Origin: Verrucomicrobiia bacterium
GTDB lineage: Bacteria; Verrucomicrobiota; Verrucomicrobiia; Palsa-1439
Assembly: GCA_022072455.1 (NCBI GenBank)
Contig: JAJVHY010000010.1
Span: 34,606-98,605 of the forward strand
Length of the DNA: 64,000 nt
Direction: 5' to 3'
The notes under the pieces are model-generated. The model did no database searches. It saw nothing but the letters and a program-made list of their open reading frames with translations, and was not told the DNA's origin. This document shows, piece after piece, positions 25,936 to 35,450 of this stretch; the stretch's first letter is position 1, and each line of letters opens with the position of its first letter. Made by a program: the position numbers and the translations under genes.

Positions 25936-26664
25936 TTACCCTTTGCTGAATGTAATCGGCACGCGCATTTTGAATGCGACCTTTTGACCGGCTTTCACCC
26001 CGGCCTCAAACCGCCAATGGCGGATGGCGTCGAGCGCCGGTTTCTCAAAGCCGGCATGCGTGGATTTTTCGACTTGCGGGTTGGTCACGCGCCCCATCGG
26101 GTCCACGACAAACACGATGTAGACCGTGCCTTCCAAGCCCTTCTTGCGCAGGTCCGGCGGATAGTTCGGCGGACTCTGAAACAACGGGCGCGGTTTCTGG
26201 TCGAGATCGGCAATCGAAAACAACGCCTCAGGACCGTCCCCACCGTCAGAGCCGGGCTCGGCCGTGCCGCCGATCCGTCCGCCGGACGTCAGGCGGATAT
26301 TTTCCGCGAACCCACCGTCGGCCAAGCCGGCCAGGTTGGGATTCAAGGCGCTTTCCAACTCACTCAAACTCAACGCATCAAGCCGGGCGTCGCCCAAGTT
26401 GACTGGTGCTTGTGTTTTCGCGATCAAACTCGAATCTGGCGGCTGCTCGCCTTTGATTGCCAAGGATTCATCCACCGCTTCTTTTTCGGTGGGATCGTCG
26501 GCGGATTTCTTGTCCGCCGGTTGTTCGTCTCCAACCAGTAGCGCCTCGCGCGTACTTTCGACGGTGTCTTTTTTCGGGTGGAAGAACAACAACCCTCCAA
26601 AAAACAGCAGCGCCAAATGCGCGGCCAGGGCGAACCCGAAGGGCTTGAACTTGCCGGCGCTCAT
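25936..26664 (-). CDS. tonB: TonB-family energy transducer
   Basis: A 242-residue protein with one N-terminal membrane helix (GFALAAHLALLFFGGLLFF), an acidic spacer rather than the Pro/Lys-rich one of Escherichia coli, and a C-terminal TonB domain (YPPDLRKKGLEGTVYIVFVVDPMGRVTNPQVEKSTHAGFEKPALDAIRHWRFEAG). It transmits proton-motive force harvested by ExbB/ExbD to outer-membrane receptors. Its start overlaps the exbD stop (ATGA). The TonB-dependent receptor at 29347-32301 is the obvious partner. Confidence 0.9.
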   Translation of the reverse strand: MSAGKFKPFGFALAAHLALLFFGGLLFFHPKKDTVESTREALLVGDEQPADKKSADDPTEKEAVDESLAIKGEQPPDSSLIAKTQAPVNLGDARLDALSLSELESALNPNLAGLADGGFAENIRLTSGGRIGGTAEPGSDGGDGPEALFSIADLDQKPRPLFQSPPNYPPDLRKKGLEGTVYIVFVVDPMGRVTNPQVEKSTHAGFEKPALDAIRHWRFEAGVKAGQKVAFKMRVPITFSKG

Positions 26665-27080
26665 TTTTTAGTCGTGGAGATGCCGACTTTGGCGATACCG
26701 ATCTTGCGCGCTTCGTCGAGGACCGCGACGACAAACCGGAAGTCGGCGTTACCGGCGGCGTTGACGATGACTTGGGGGTCTTTCTCGGCCGCTTTCAGCG
26801 TTTGCAGCTTGAATGGCAACTGCGCCAAGGTCAGTTTTTCCTTGTTGAAGAAAATGTCGCCGTTTTCCATGACGGTCAGGGCGATGGATTTGTTCTGCTC
26901 CTGACTCATCGCCGCCGCTGTGCTCGCCGCCGGCAACTGGACGTTCATTCCCTGATTTTTCGTCATCGACAACGAGACCATGATGAACGTCGCCAACAGA
27001 AAGAACATGATGTCGATCAACGGCACAATTTCGATCTTGGCCTTCTTGTGCTCAGGAAGGCTGAATCGGCCGGCTGACAT
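26661..27080 (-). CDS. exbD: ExbD/TolR-family biopolymer transport protein
   Basis: A 139-residue protein with the ExbD plan: a short cytoplasmic head (SLPEHKKAKIEIVPLIDIMFFLLATFIMVSL) leading into one membrane helix, including the conserved Asp in PLIDIMF that takes part in proton flow, then a periplasmic domain. The ATG at 27080 is 4 nt after the exbB stop; the more upstream ATG at 27101 would overlap exbB. It works with ExbB as the proton-driven motor for TonB. Confidence 0.9.
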   Translation of the reverse strand: MSAGRFSLPEHKKAKIEIVPLIDIMFFLLATFIMVSLSMTKNQGMNVQLPAASTAAAMSQEQNKSIALTVMENGDIFFNKEKLTLAQLPFKLQTLKAAEKDPQVIVNAAGNADFRFVVAVLDEARKIGIAKVGISTTKK

Positions 27081-27084
27081 GGTT

Positions 27085-28521
27085 TTACCGGGCCTCCGCA
27101 TGGGCGATGGTATTGAGTTTGGCCGTCAGACTCCGGTCAAGCTGCTTCTCGGCGTCGAGAATCGGCTTCATCACCAACTCCAAGTGCGCGCAGGCATCTT
27201 CCATTTCCTGCCGGGCATTGGCGGCCTGCGTGTGGAGGTAATTCATCGGCAACAAACACATGATCGCGATGCCCAAGCCCACACAGGTCGCGATCAAGGC
27301 CTCCGCGATCCCGCCGGTAATCTGCGCCGGCGCTCCGAGCTCCGCCCCGCCCAACATCCCGAATGAACCCATCATGCCGGTCACGGTGCCCAACAACCCG
27401 AGCAACGGCGCCAGCGTCACAATCGTATCCAGCAAGGGAATCGCCCGCGTGAACCGGTGCAACTCCTGGCTAGCCGCCCGCAGAAGCGCATCGGTCAACG
27501 ACTTCTGCCGGTGCGTCAACGCATACGTCAACGTCTTGATGATGTAGTCCTGGGACGGTTTCCCGACACGGATCGCCTCCTCGACATCCCCATTCTCGAG
27601 CGCGGCCATCATGCTGCTCATCACGAGCGGCTCGCGGCGGCGCTTCTCTTTGGCCAAGAAGGTCAAGCGTTCGATGATGACCGTCAGCGCCAAAATCGAG
27701 GCGAGCAACAGCGGCCACATGATCGGACCGCCCTGCTTAAAGTAATGCACCAAACTCGCGCGGTGGATCAGTTCGCGGATCGCGCCGCCACGCGTCGGGT
27801 CGAGCGGCAACGCCCCCTCCCCCGTGGCAATGATGCCGGCCAAGGCGATGTTCACCTTCTTCTCCAGCGGCCGCACGACCGGCTTCGTCGAACCGCTTTG
27901 CGGGACCGCGATGCCGGCGGTCTGGCCATCGGCGGATGCAAACAACACGGCAGGACCAATCAACGCAAACTTGCCGTCGGCGACCACGCCCTGCGGATCC
28001 ACCGCCCGGCCATCAAACCGCGCCCCGCCAATCAGATCCTGCAAGCGGACCACGGCGGTTTTCATGAGCGCCGCTTGCCGGTCATACTTATCGCTGGCGG
28101 AAAGATCAACATTGCCGGGCGCGGCCTTTGCCGCTTCAATCAACGGCGCGTACCGCTGCAATTCGCTGACATGGATCCGGGTTTCCAAACCGCGCGCAAA
28201 CTCGTCCATCAAGTTGCCGATGTACGCGACCTCATCCTGCCGGGTTTTGATCTCACTTTTCAAGTTGGCCAGTTCGAGATTGGCCATGTCCTGCGCCCGC
28301 GTGACCCGGTCATAGTCCTTGCGGAGCGTGCTGAGTTGGTCTTCCACTGTGGTCAACTCCCGCGCCAGCGGCAGCTTCTCCGCGGCGATGGCGTCACGGA
28401 GGGTGGTCAACTCCCGCAGGCTGGTCTCCAAATCGCGCTGAACAGCGGTGCGCGCCTGATCGACTTCATCGGCCACTGCCACGCTGCCGGCCAAACAAAG
28501 AGAAAGAAGGATGGTTTTCAT
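27085..28521 (-). CDS. exbB: MotA/TolQ/ExbB proton channel protein with N-terminal DUF3450-like coiled coil
   Basis: A 478-residue protein, about twice the length of ordinary ExbB. A signal peptide (MKTILLSLCLAGSVAVA) is followed by a periplasmic coiled coil of about 120 residues (AVQRDLETSLRELTTLRDAIAAEKLPLARELTTVEDQLSTLRKDY) resembling DUF3450. The MotA/TolQ/ExbB part has three membrane spans (IMWPLLLASILALTVIIERL; LLDTIVTLAPLLGLLGTVTGMMGSF; IAEALIATCVGLGIAIMCLL). The signature PLLGLLGTVTGM is intact. It forms the proton channel with ExbD. Its ATG overlaps the stop of the upstream DUF3450 gene (ATGA). Such long periplasmic-headed ExbB proteins occur in TonB2-type clusters. Confidence 0.88.
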   Translation of the reverse strand: MKTILLSLCLAGSVAVADEVDQARTAVQRDLETSLRELTTLRDAIAAEKLPLARELTTVEDQLSTLRKDYDRVTRAQDMANLELANLKSEIKTRQDEVAYIGNLMDEFARGLETRIHVSELQRYAPLIEAAKAAPGNVDLSASDKYDRQAALMKTAVVRLQDLIGGARFDGRAVDPQGVVADGKFALIGPAVLFASADGQTAGIAVPQSGSTKPVVRPLEKKVNIALAGIIATGEGALPLDPTRGGAIRELIHRASLVHYFKQGGPIMWPLLLASILALTVIIERLTFLAKEKRRREPLVMSSMMAALENGDVEEAIRVGKPSQDYIIKTLTYALTHRQKSLTDALLRAASQELHRFTRAIPLLDTIVTLAPLLGLLGTVTGMMGSFGMLGGAELGAPAQITGGIAEALIATCVGLGIAIMCLLPMNYLHTQAANARQEMEDACAHLELVMKPILDAEKQLDRSLTAKLNTIAHAEAR

Positions 28522-29270
28522 GGTTTTATTTTTACCGGTAAGGAGACGAACTGCGGGTGCGCTTTGCCTTGGAGAACTTCGATGGCTTGGAAGATTGCCG
28601 GAGCCAAGGAGTTGGCGGCTTCCCATTGCCAGCCGGTCGGAGTTGGCCGGCCAATCCCGGCTTCGCCTTTGCCGCTGACGAAGTATGCTTGGGCGAGACC
28701 GACATACACGGTCTTCACCTCGGCCGGCTGGCCGCCCGCCAACGTGCGGATTTCACTGACGAGGGTGACTTCGTTGTTGAGCTTGGTGAGTTCGTTCAGG
28801 ATGCCCAGGACATTTTGATAGCGTTCGGCCAGCGAAACCTTGGTGTTGCCGGCGTCGGCGGGCATGCGGTCGTAGAGCGGCTTGATTTTTTCCTGCAACG
28901 GTTCCGGCAACCGTTGGTGGAGTTGCCGGACCTGGCCTTCCAAGCCGGTCACGGCTTCAAGCATCGTGGCTCCCAGCGCCTTGAGGCTGTCGTTTTGGGC
29001 GAGGAGCTCAACCTTTTTCTGGTCCACGTCCGTGGTGCCGCCCTCGGTTTTCTTCAGTTTTTCCTGCAAGCCGGCAATTTCACCGCGGAGCAACTCCAAC
29101 CGGCCGATCAGAATCTCCTTGCCCTGCTGCCAGTCGCGTTTTTCGCGGGCTATGATTTGCTGGGTTTCAACCCATTTGCCGAGCGCCAAACGCGCGGAGG
29201 CCAGGTCAGCGGTTTCGGTCGCATGGGCGGCAGCACCGGCCGCCAGAAGAATTAACAGTGTCGCTTTCAT
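28518..29270 (-). CDS. Periplasmic DUF3450-like coiled-coil protein
   Basis: A 250-residue protein with a signal peptide (MKATLLILLAAGAAAHATE) and a long coiled coil (SARLALGKWVETQQIIAREKRDWQQGKEILIGRLELLRGEIAGLQEKLKKTE), then a globular part (YQNVLGILNELTKLNNEVTLV; VKTVYVGLAQAYFVSGKGEAGIGRPTPTGWQWEA). This matches the layout of DUF3450 proteins encoded beside ExbB. The ATG at 29270 is chosen for its signal peptide; the upstream extension overlaps the receptor gene. It probably forms a complex with the coiled-coil head of the neighbouring ExbB in the periplasm. Confidence 0.8.
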   Translation of the reverse strand: MKATLLILLAAGAAAHATETADLASARLALGKWVETQQIIAREKRDWQQGKEILIGRLELLRGEIAGLQEKLKKTEGGTTDVDQKKVELLAQNDSLKALGATMLEAVTGLEGQVRQLHQRLPEPLQEKIKPLYDRMPADAGNTKVSLAERYQNVLGILNELTKLNNEVTLVSEIRTLAGGQPAEVKTVYVGLAQAYFVSGKGEAGIGRPTPTGWQWEAANSLAPAIFQAIEVLQGKAHPQFVSLPVKIKP

Positions 29271-29346
29271 GATTTCGTGGCGGGAAGTATGTCCGGGTGG
29301 TGTGACAAACCGGCGGACGGTATGTGACGAGTTCTTGACGATTGTG

Positions 29347-32301
29347 TTACCACGTGTAAGTCGCCCCCAGCGAAAAATCCATGCCCTTGGTCGAGCTCGA
29401 GCGAATTGCCACTTTATTCTGCCAGGAGACACGATAGGCTCGCTCAATGGCCGGGTCGGTCAGGTTCTTGGCGCGGAAGGTGACCCGCCAGTTTTTGCCG
29501 AGCTTTTGCTCGACAGAGAAATCGAGGTTGTCCGAGCCGAGTTCGTAGAGGTTGGGAATGTACACGCCCGTCCGCGATTCACCGGAAATCAGCGCATCAC
29601 CGGTCCGGGTGTAGAACAACCCGACGGAGGTGCCGGAGTTTTTGTTGTCGTATACCAAGTTGGCGTTGATGAGGAAATCCGGCTGGCCAAGCATCGGGCG
29701 GGTTTTTTTGTTGATGCCGGCAGCTTGGAGGCGTTCCCGCTCACTGTCCGGCAAGGTAACGGAGGAGATAATGTAGCTGGCGTTCATTCCGAAGGTGAAA
29801 TCGGCCAGGGCCTCGTGGAAAATATCGAGTTGCTGCCGCCACTCACCTTCAATGCCATAGAGTTTGCCGTCGGGGTAATTGACGCGCTGGGAGTAGCGAT
29901 CGCCGCCGGAAACGTCGAAGGTGATTTGCTCGATGGGGTCTTGAATGTCCTTGTAGAAAACGCTGGCGGCCAAGACATCGCCGGGCCGGCGGAACCACTC
30001 GGCACGCAGATCGTAATTTTCAATGTGCGAGAGTTGCAGCGCGCTGTTACCGATGAAGACGTCGCCGCCGATGAAGTCGTAGCTGCGCAGCGGCGCGAGT
30101 TCCCGGAAGGTGGGTCGCGCGATCGTCTGACTATAAGCGGCGCGCACAAAAAGGTTGGTAATGACTTCGTAATGGAGGCCGAGAGCCGGTAAGTAATCGG
30201 TGGATTCGATTTGGGTGCTCAACGAATTCCCCGGCAGGTCCACGAAGAAAGTATCGCCATCGGGGCCGATCTGCGGCACGGTGATAATATCCGCGGTAAC
30301 ATCAATCTGAAGGTCGGTTTTCTCAACGCGAACGCCGCCAATCAATTTCAGCTTGGAGGTGAGCGGAAGTTCGGCCATGAGGTAGACGGCGTTAATTTCC
30401 TGCCGGCCCGTGTAATCGGCGTCAATTCCCTGGGGATGTTCGAGGTACCAGAGCAATTGGTTCAAGGCCGGTGCGCCATTCGTGGCCAAGCCGACCCGAT
30501 GCGGTCGCAGAAACACATCGGCGTAATACCCCGGCCCGGAATAGTTCAGAAGCGCGGCGTTGTTGCCGACTACCTGGCCGGAACCGGCTTGGGGAGCGAA
30601 ATTGTAAAAGAAAGAGTCCTGTTGGAGGTCGCGGTCGGTGATATCCACGAAGGGGCCGAATTTGATTTTGCCTTCGGTTTCCGTCCATTGGGTGAAGGGG
30701 ATGGCGACGTTGAAGAGCGCCTGATCGCTCGTTTCCTCAATAGTTCGAAAGACGCGCCGCGGATAATCAAATTGTGAACCGGGGATTGTGTGAAAATCGA
30801 ACCGGGTATCAATGGACTCGCGGAACGCGCGGAAATCCGGTTCGTCCTGCGTGGTGGTGCTGCGCGCAACACTCCAATCAACCACAATGTCGTGGAAGCC
30901 GGTGAACTTGTGGTCGCCGCGCAGTTGCAGTGAATCCGCCAGTCGTTCCTGATACCGGAGCGCCTGATTGACGCGGATAGAGTTCGGGCCTTCGGCGCCG
31001 ACCTGCAACACCGCCTGATCATTGGCCGTCTGCGTCCGCGAATAGTTGAGCGCGACCGAGTGATCCTTGCCGATTTCCAAACCGAGGCCGGCAACCGCTG
31101 CCCACAAGACTTCGTCCTGCCCGCGCGTTTCCTTGAAGCGATAAGTCGTGTTCAGCGGCTCGCCGGCGCGCGTCCCGTTGACGATATTGAACTGGCTGTC
31201 CGGATAGGCCTGATACTTGCGCCGGTACGAGAAACCGCCAATCCAACCGAGCGCGATTTCATCCGCCACCAGATGTTTATCGCCAACCGTGAAACCGCCA
31301 CTGTAATTCGGTCCCACCGAGGTTTGGCTGGTGCCCATGACCGGCGCAAATGATTCCGTGAGGGCATCAATATACTGGGCATTCGGCAACCGTTCCGCCC
31401 CTTGGAGCGGATCCGTTGTTGGCCCCGCATAATTGGGGAACCGTTCCTTCGACACGCCCGCCGGCAATCCGCGGTCGCTCATCCCCGACGCCGGCGCGCC
31501 GCCCCCCCGGTAGGTCAGAAAATCGTCGCGGCCGGTCGTCTGGGTGTTGTATTCGACGGCGCCGGAAACCGAGAGGATCAATTCCTCCGGCACCGCCCGC
31601 GTTTTGATGTTGACGCTGCCGCCGGTCGCGTCGCCCTGCTGGTCGGGCGTAAAAGTCTTGCTGACAGTAATGCTCTCGATCATCGCCCCGGGAAATTGAT
31701 CCAACTGCACGGCGCGTTTCTCGGCGTCGGCGGTCGGCAGCCGGACGCCATTGAGCTGCGTCACCGTGTACCGGTCACTCAATCCGCGAATCACGACATA
31801 TTTGCCATCCTGCACCGAAGTGCCGACAACCAGTTTCAAGGCGCTGGCGGCGGTGCTGGCGCCGGATTTTTTGATGAAGTCCGCCGAGATCGCGTCGCTC
31901 AAGGCCGGCGCTTCTTGCCGGACTTCCAACAAACCCAATTCTGTGCCCGTGCTCGTTTCGAGCGGACGGACGATGAATTCTTCGAGGTCGTTGACCTCAA
32001 AACTCAACTCACAGCGCACTTCGGCCAGACTACCGGCTTGGACGGTGACCGGCGGGAGAATCTGGCGCTGGTAACCGTCTTTGCTGAACGACAGCGTGTA
32101 CGTGCCAGGCTGAACCTGCTCGAAGACAAAATTGCCTTCCGTGGTCGTGGAGGTCCGCAGCCGGAGTTCTTCGATGGTGACCCAGACATTTCCGAGGGGG
32201 ACGGCAAGATCTTTGTCGAAAACGTTGCCGCGAATCCCACCCGCCGGAGTTTGCGCCAGCAGTGGTGTGACCAAGAGCAAACTGAGCAACCACTTTACCA
32301 T
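29347..32301 (-). CDS. TonB-dependent outer-membrane receptor with carboxypeptidase-regulatory-like head
   Basis: A 984-residue protein: signal peptide (MVKWLLSLLLVTPLLAQ), a carboxypeptidase-regulatory-like beta-sandwich (GGIRGNVFDKDLAVPLGNVWVTI; GTYTLSFSKDGYQRQ), a plug domain (GKYVVIRGLSDRYTVTQLNG, ESITVSKTFTPDQQGDATGGSVNI), a beta barrel, and a C-terminal strand ending in an aromatic residue (FSLGATYTW). The ATG at 32301 overlaps the upstream gene by 7 nt. It imports a ligand across the outer membrane using TonB. The ligand is unknown; the flanking HYR and beta-helix proteins hint at a polymer or a large molecule. Confidence 0.93.
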   Translation of the reverse strand: MVKWLLSLLLVTPLLAQTPAGGIRGNVFDKDLAVPLGNVWVTIEELRLRTSTTTEGNFVFEQVQPGTYTLSFSKDGYQRQILPPVTVQAGSLAEVRCELSFEVNDLEEFIVRPLETSTGTELGLLEVRQEAPALSDAISADFIKKSGASTAASALKLVVGTSVQDGKYVVIRGLSDRYTVTQLNGVRLPTADAEKRAVQLDQFPGAMIESITVSKTFTPDQQGDATGGSVNIKTRAVPEELILSVSGAVEYNTQTTGRDDFLTYRGGGAPASGMSDRGLPAGVSKERFPNYAGPTTDPLQGAERLPNAQYIDALTESFAPVMGTSQTSVGPNYSGGFTVGDKHLVADEIALGWIGGFSYRRKYQAYPDSQFNIVNGTRAGEPLNTTYRFKETRGQDEVLWAAVAGLGLEIGKDHSVALNYSRTQTANDQAVLQVGAEGPNSIRVNQALRYQERLADSLQLRGDHKFTGFHDIVVDWSVARSTTTQDEPDFRAFRESIDTRFDFHTIPGSQFDYPRRVFRTIEETSDQALFNVAIPFTQWTETEGKIKFGPFVDITDRDLQQDSFFYNFAPQAGSGQVVGNNAALLNYSGPGYYADVFLRPHRVGLATNGAPALNQLLWYLEHPQGIDADYTGRQEINAVYLMAELPLTSKLKLIGGVRVEKTDLQIDVTADIITVPQIGPDGDTFFVDLPGNSLSTQIESTDYLPALGLHYEVITNLFVRAAYSQTIARPTFRELAPLRSYDFIGGDVFIGNSALQLSHIENYDLRAEWFRRPGDVLAASVFYKDIQDPIEQITFDVSGGDRYSQRVNYPDGKLYGIEGEWRQQLDIFHEALADFTFGMNASYIISSVTLPDSERERLQAAGINKKTRPMLGQPDFLINANLVYDNKNSGTSVGLFYTRTGDALISGESRTGVYIPNLYELGSDNLDFSVEQKLGKNWRVTFRAKNLTDPAIERAYRVSWQNKVAIRSSSTKGMDFSLGATYTW

Positions 32302-33464
32302 GGGTCTTTCAAGCCGGCGGCCAACTCCGTCAACCGCGCTTGCCACGTTGCATCCAGTTCCCACCGTTGCCGGCCCATGGACCGGCAGATCTCGGCAATG
32401 CTCAGAGCGCGAGGCCGGGCGTTGACGAAGCCGGCGGCAATGGCCAAACCCCGGTCGTATAAGCGCGCCGCCGCTGCCCGGTCACCGATTTCTGCGAACG
32501 CCGCCGCAACCGCCGCGCAACTGGCCGGCTGATCCATCGGGTCACCGGCTGTGGCGCGAGTTTCGGCCTGCCGTAACAGCCGCTGCGCCCGCTCGGTATC
32601 GCCAAGCTCGCGCCACGCCAGCGCGAGATCAGCCAGGACGGGCGCCTGAAAGCGTGGCTCGTTTTCCCAAGTCAAGACGACGGGTTCGATGGCATCGAGC
32701 AGCGGTTTGGCTTTGGCGGCAGCGCCGACCCGATGGTAATCACGCGCCAAACCCGGAATGACTTCGCCGCGCCGCAACGGCGGCATGGTCTGAAGGACGC
32801 GCGCCGCCGCATCCAACACTTGTTCCCGCTGGGCCGGCAAGTTGGTGAGACTGCGGTGTCGCGCCAAGTCGAGGTACCCATCGAGTAGTTGAAAGTTTCG
32901 GTCAAAATCATCGGTGCCCTCGTAAAGTTTGAGCTCGGCCAGAGCCGCAGCGATCTGGCCGCCGGCAACTTGGGCGCTCGCGGTGGACGCGGCGCCTTTA
33001 GCGAGTTCTTCGGGCGAAAGTTCGGCGGTGAGTTTCCGGACCGCGTCAAGATTGTCCAAGGCAGCTTGGGCGCGGGTCAGATGCGCCCGGAGGCGCGCAC
33101 CTTGCCAATCGAGACGAAAGGCGCGCTGGATGATCTCCGCTTCGTGGATGGCGGTCAGTGCGGCATTTGATTGACCACGTTGCGCCTGGGCCACGGCCAC
33201 TTCCGCCCAGACGATGCCGCGCCGCCAGCCATTGATTTGCGAGGCGCACTGCGCCGCTTCGGTCAGCGCGCCAAGGGTGATGTAGTCGCGGGCAATTTTT
33301 TCCTGGGCCTTGGCTTGGTCAATGGGATCAGCCGTCACCGCGGAAGCAAATCGGAAAGCCCATTCGAGTGGGCCGGGCGGGGTGGAGGCGGATGCAGTGA
33401 CCGCGAACGCCAGCAGCAAGATCCCCCAGGGCAGCCGACTGCGTGTGATTGGTTTTCCGTTCAT
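32295..33464 (-). CDS. Periplasmic TPR-like helical repeat protein
   Basis: A 389-residue protein with a signal peptide (LPWGILLLAFAVTASAS). The rest is alpha-helical repeats rich in Ala and Leu, spaced like TPRs (AALTAIHEAEIIQRAFRLDWQGARLRAHLTRAQAALDNLDAV; ADLALAWRELGDTERAQRLLRQAETRA; IGDRAAAARLYDRGLAIAAGFV). It immediately precedes and overlaps the receptor gene, so the two are likely coupled. It may assist receptor assembly or ligand hand-over; no specific function is known to me. Confidence 0.7.
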   Translation of the reverse strand: MNGKPITRSRLPWGILLLAFAVTASASTPPGPLEWAFRFASAVTADPIDQAKAQEKIARDYITLGALTEAAQCASQINGWRRGIVWAEVAVAQAQRGQSNAALTAIHEAEIIQRAFRLDWQGARLRAHLTRAQAALDNLDAVRKLTAELSPEELAKGAASTASAQVAGGQIAAALAELKLYEGTDDFDRNFQLLDGYLDLARHRSLTNLPAQREQVLDAAARVLQTMPPLRRGEVIPGLARDYHRVGAAAKAKPLLDAIEPVVLTWENEPRFQAPVLADLALAWRELGDTERAQRLLRQAETRATAGDPMDQPASCAAVAAAFAEIGDRAAAARLYDRGLAIAAGFVNARPRALSIAEICRSMGRQRWELDATWQARLTELAAGLKDPW

Positions 33465-33486
33465 TGTGACTTATGTGACCAAGAAT

Positions 33487-33516
33487 GGGCGGCTCGGTTG
33501 TGACACCGAGCCGCCC
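33487..33516. terminator. Strong hairpin between the beta-helix and TPR-like genes
   Basis: GGGCGGCTCGG and CCGAGCCGCCC are perfect 11-bp arms around TTGTGACA. The structure lies 48 bp past the stop of the beta-helix gene and before the TPR-like gene. In the minus direction it is followed by ATTCTTGG, so the T-tract is poor. It may attenuate rather than end transcription between the surface-protein and TonB halves of the locus. Confidence 0.6.
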
Positions 33517-33564
33517 TTGGACTTCACCTCAACCCATTGAGGCGAACCTTGGCTGACAGTTCCG

Positions 33565-35421
33565 TCAGGGAATGACCACCCGGTATTGCACGGAGTTGGT
33601 CAAAATACCGCTGTCCACAAAGATTTGAGTCGTACCATCGCCATTGATGAGGGCGACGGGCGACCAGTGTTTCACGTCGTAGCTTGACTCGAGGCTGTAC
33701 TGAACACCATTCGCCGTCGGGATGCTGATCTCCGCTTGCGTGGGGGTCAACGCCACGCTGATTGCCGGGGCCGACGGATTGACATGACTGGACGGGGTCA
33801 AGCCCAAGGCGTAGATGGTGGTCCAATTGGCAATCCAGTTGTTGGTGCTGCTGAACGCGCCACGATAGTTGACCGGCGTGAAGAAGCCGTCCTGCGGCGC
33901 GCTGATCGCGCTGCTGGTGGCATCGTTGACCGCCAACGGCAGGATGCTGGTCACGTTCAACATCTGGCCCAAGCCCAAGCCCGCACCAGTTTCGCGCGAA
34001 TAGCTCGCGATCGGGATGCTGAGGGCATTGGTGATGTTGTTCTGCCCGGACGCGAGGAGGAACACGTTGGTGCTCGGCACACTCTGACTGATCGTCGAAG
34101 CATCCGACGCCGCACTGGCGGTCAAGTCGGCCGTGCTGAGAGCGGCCATACCGCGTCCATCCAAATGGCTGCCGATCTGCCAGAAGATGTTGTAGGCAAT
34201 CTCGCCTTGATAGCCATTCGTATCCTGCGCGCGGTACAACGTCGCCGCGTAGGTCAGATTCGTCGCGCCGGAGGGCGTGTTGACCAAGGCCGCGCTCGTC
34301 AGAAAGCGGGATTGGACATTCGTCTTGCCGTCGCCGCCCTCATTCTCCATGTGCACCGCCCAGCCGCCGAAGTCGGCAAAGACGCTGTTATAGATTTGCG
34401 GGCCGGCATTATCACGCATGTAGATGGCGGAGTTGTTGTCGCGTTGGGAGTAGAAGTTGTTGGTGATGCCACCAACGCCATCGGCGCCATTCAAGCCCTT
34501 GCCAACCAGCGTGACGTTGTACATGCGGTACAAGCCGAACGGTTGGCTGTTGTCAGGACTATTGCCGCCATCCAACTCCACGCCACGATCGGAGGTGCCG
34601 GCCCCGACGCCGCCACCGGCATTCTGGCCTTGCACGCCGAAGAGGAACTGCAATTTGCCGCGGTAGCCTTCGTCGATGTCAAAGCTGTCATCACCGCAAT
34701 TCCACACCGCGAGATACTTGGCGTTGACCGTCCCGCCCCAGATTTCGACACCATCGTCCTTCGAGTTGATGGACTCGACGTGGTCGATTACCGTCTCACG
34801 TCCCACCCCGGCCAAGCCCAGCCCGTTCAACTCATTGTTCGGGGCCAAGCCGAAGCCGTTGTAACGGATCGAGACGTATTTCATGATCCCGCTGTCATCG
34901 TCATCATCCACGCCGCCATAGAAGCCTTCGGCGCCGAACGCCGAGATGCCTTCCAACTGGATGCTCGTGGGGGCCGGGCCGCTCCCGGTGCCTTTGGCGA
35001 CGTACGCTCGACCGCAGAGCGCCACACCACCCCACTTGCCGACGTTGTCGCGCTTGTAGGTTTGGTACTGCGGGTTGGTTTTCGCGCCGCCCGAGTAGTT
35101 GTCATCCTGCAGATCGGTGAAGACGATCGGCAGCGCTTCCGTACCAAGCGCCTTGATTTTAGAGCCCCGCCCAATCAGCAGTGTGCCGATGTTCGTGGAG
35201 GTGCCGATAACGACCTGCGGAGTGCCGCGGATCACCGTGCCGGCCTCAATCGTCAATGTCGAGTTGCTGCCAACCCGGACAATGCCGTCCAAGACGTATT
35301 CATTGTCACGGGTCCAGATCTGGCTGCGCCCAATGATGCCGCTGTTGGTAATGATCGCCGCATCGGCTTGGGCCAACCCGGCCAGAGCGAGTAACGCGAC
35401 CGCTTTTTGAAGTTTGTTCAT
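33565..35421 (-). CDS. Secreted parallel beta-helix protein
   Basis: A 618-residue protein with a signal peptide (MNKLQKAVALLALAGLAQADA). It has the hallmarks of secreted bacterial beta-helix proteins: YVLDGIVRVGSNSTLTIEAGTVIRGTP, then LIGRGSKIKALGTEALPIVFT, repeated strands, and DGVEIWGGTVNAKYLAVWNCGDDSFDIDEGYRGKLQFLF. Asp-rich turns (GVDDDDDSG) suggest calcium binding. Proteins of this type are surface or extracellular and may bind or cleave polysaccharide; no lyase motif was identified. The ATG at 35421 has GGAG 9 nt upstream. Similar proteins accompany TonB receptors in other phyla. Confidence 0.8.
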   Translation of the reverse strand: MNKLQKAVALLALAGLAQADAAIITNSGIIGRSQIWTRDNEYVLDGIVRVGSNSTLTIEAGTVIRGTPQVVIGTSTNIGTLLIGRGSKIKALGTEALPIVFTDLQDDNYSGGAKTNPQYQTYKRDNVGKWGGVALCGRAYVAKGTGSGPAPTSIQLEGISAFGAEGFYGGVDDDDDSGIMKYVSIRYNGFGLAPNNELNGLGLAGVGRETVIDHVESINSKDDGVEIWGGTVNAKYLAVWNCGDDSFDIDEGYRGKLQFLFGVQGQNAGGGVGAGTSDRGVELDGGNSPDNSQPFGLYRMYNVTLVGKGLNGADGVGGITNNFYSQRDNNSAIYMRDNAGPQIYNSVFADFGGWAVHMENEGGDGKTNVQSRFLTSAALVNTPSGATNLTYAATLYRAQDTNGYQGEIAYNIFWQIGSHLDGRGMAALSTADLTASAASDASTISQSVPSTNVFLLASGQNNITNALSIPIASYSRETGAGLGLGQMLNVTSILPLAVNDATSSAISAPQDGFFTPVNYRGAFSSTNNWIANWTTIYALGLTPSSHVNPSAPAISVALTPTQAEISIPTANGVQYSLESSYDVKHWSPVALINGDGTTQIFVDSGILTNSVQYRVVIP

Positions 35422-35450
35422 GGTTATTTTCTCCAAGTGTGATTGCGGAA

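Noticed and set aside
27457..28818. A 453-residue plus-strand frame over the ExbB gene
   Set aside because: Antisense shadow without recognisable motifs; the opposite frame has membrane spans and the ExbB signature.
33736..35394. A 552-residue plus-strand open frame
   Set aside because: It is the mirror of the beta-helix gene, which has a signal peptide and family motifs on the other strand.
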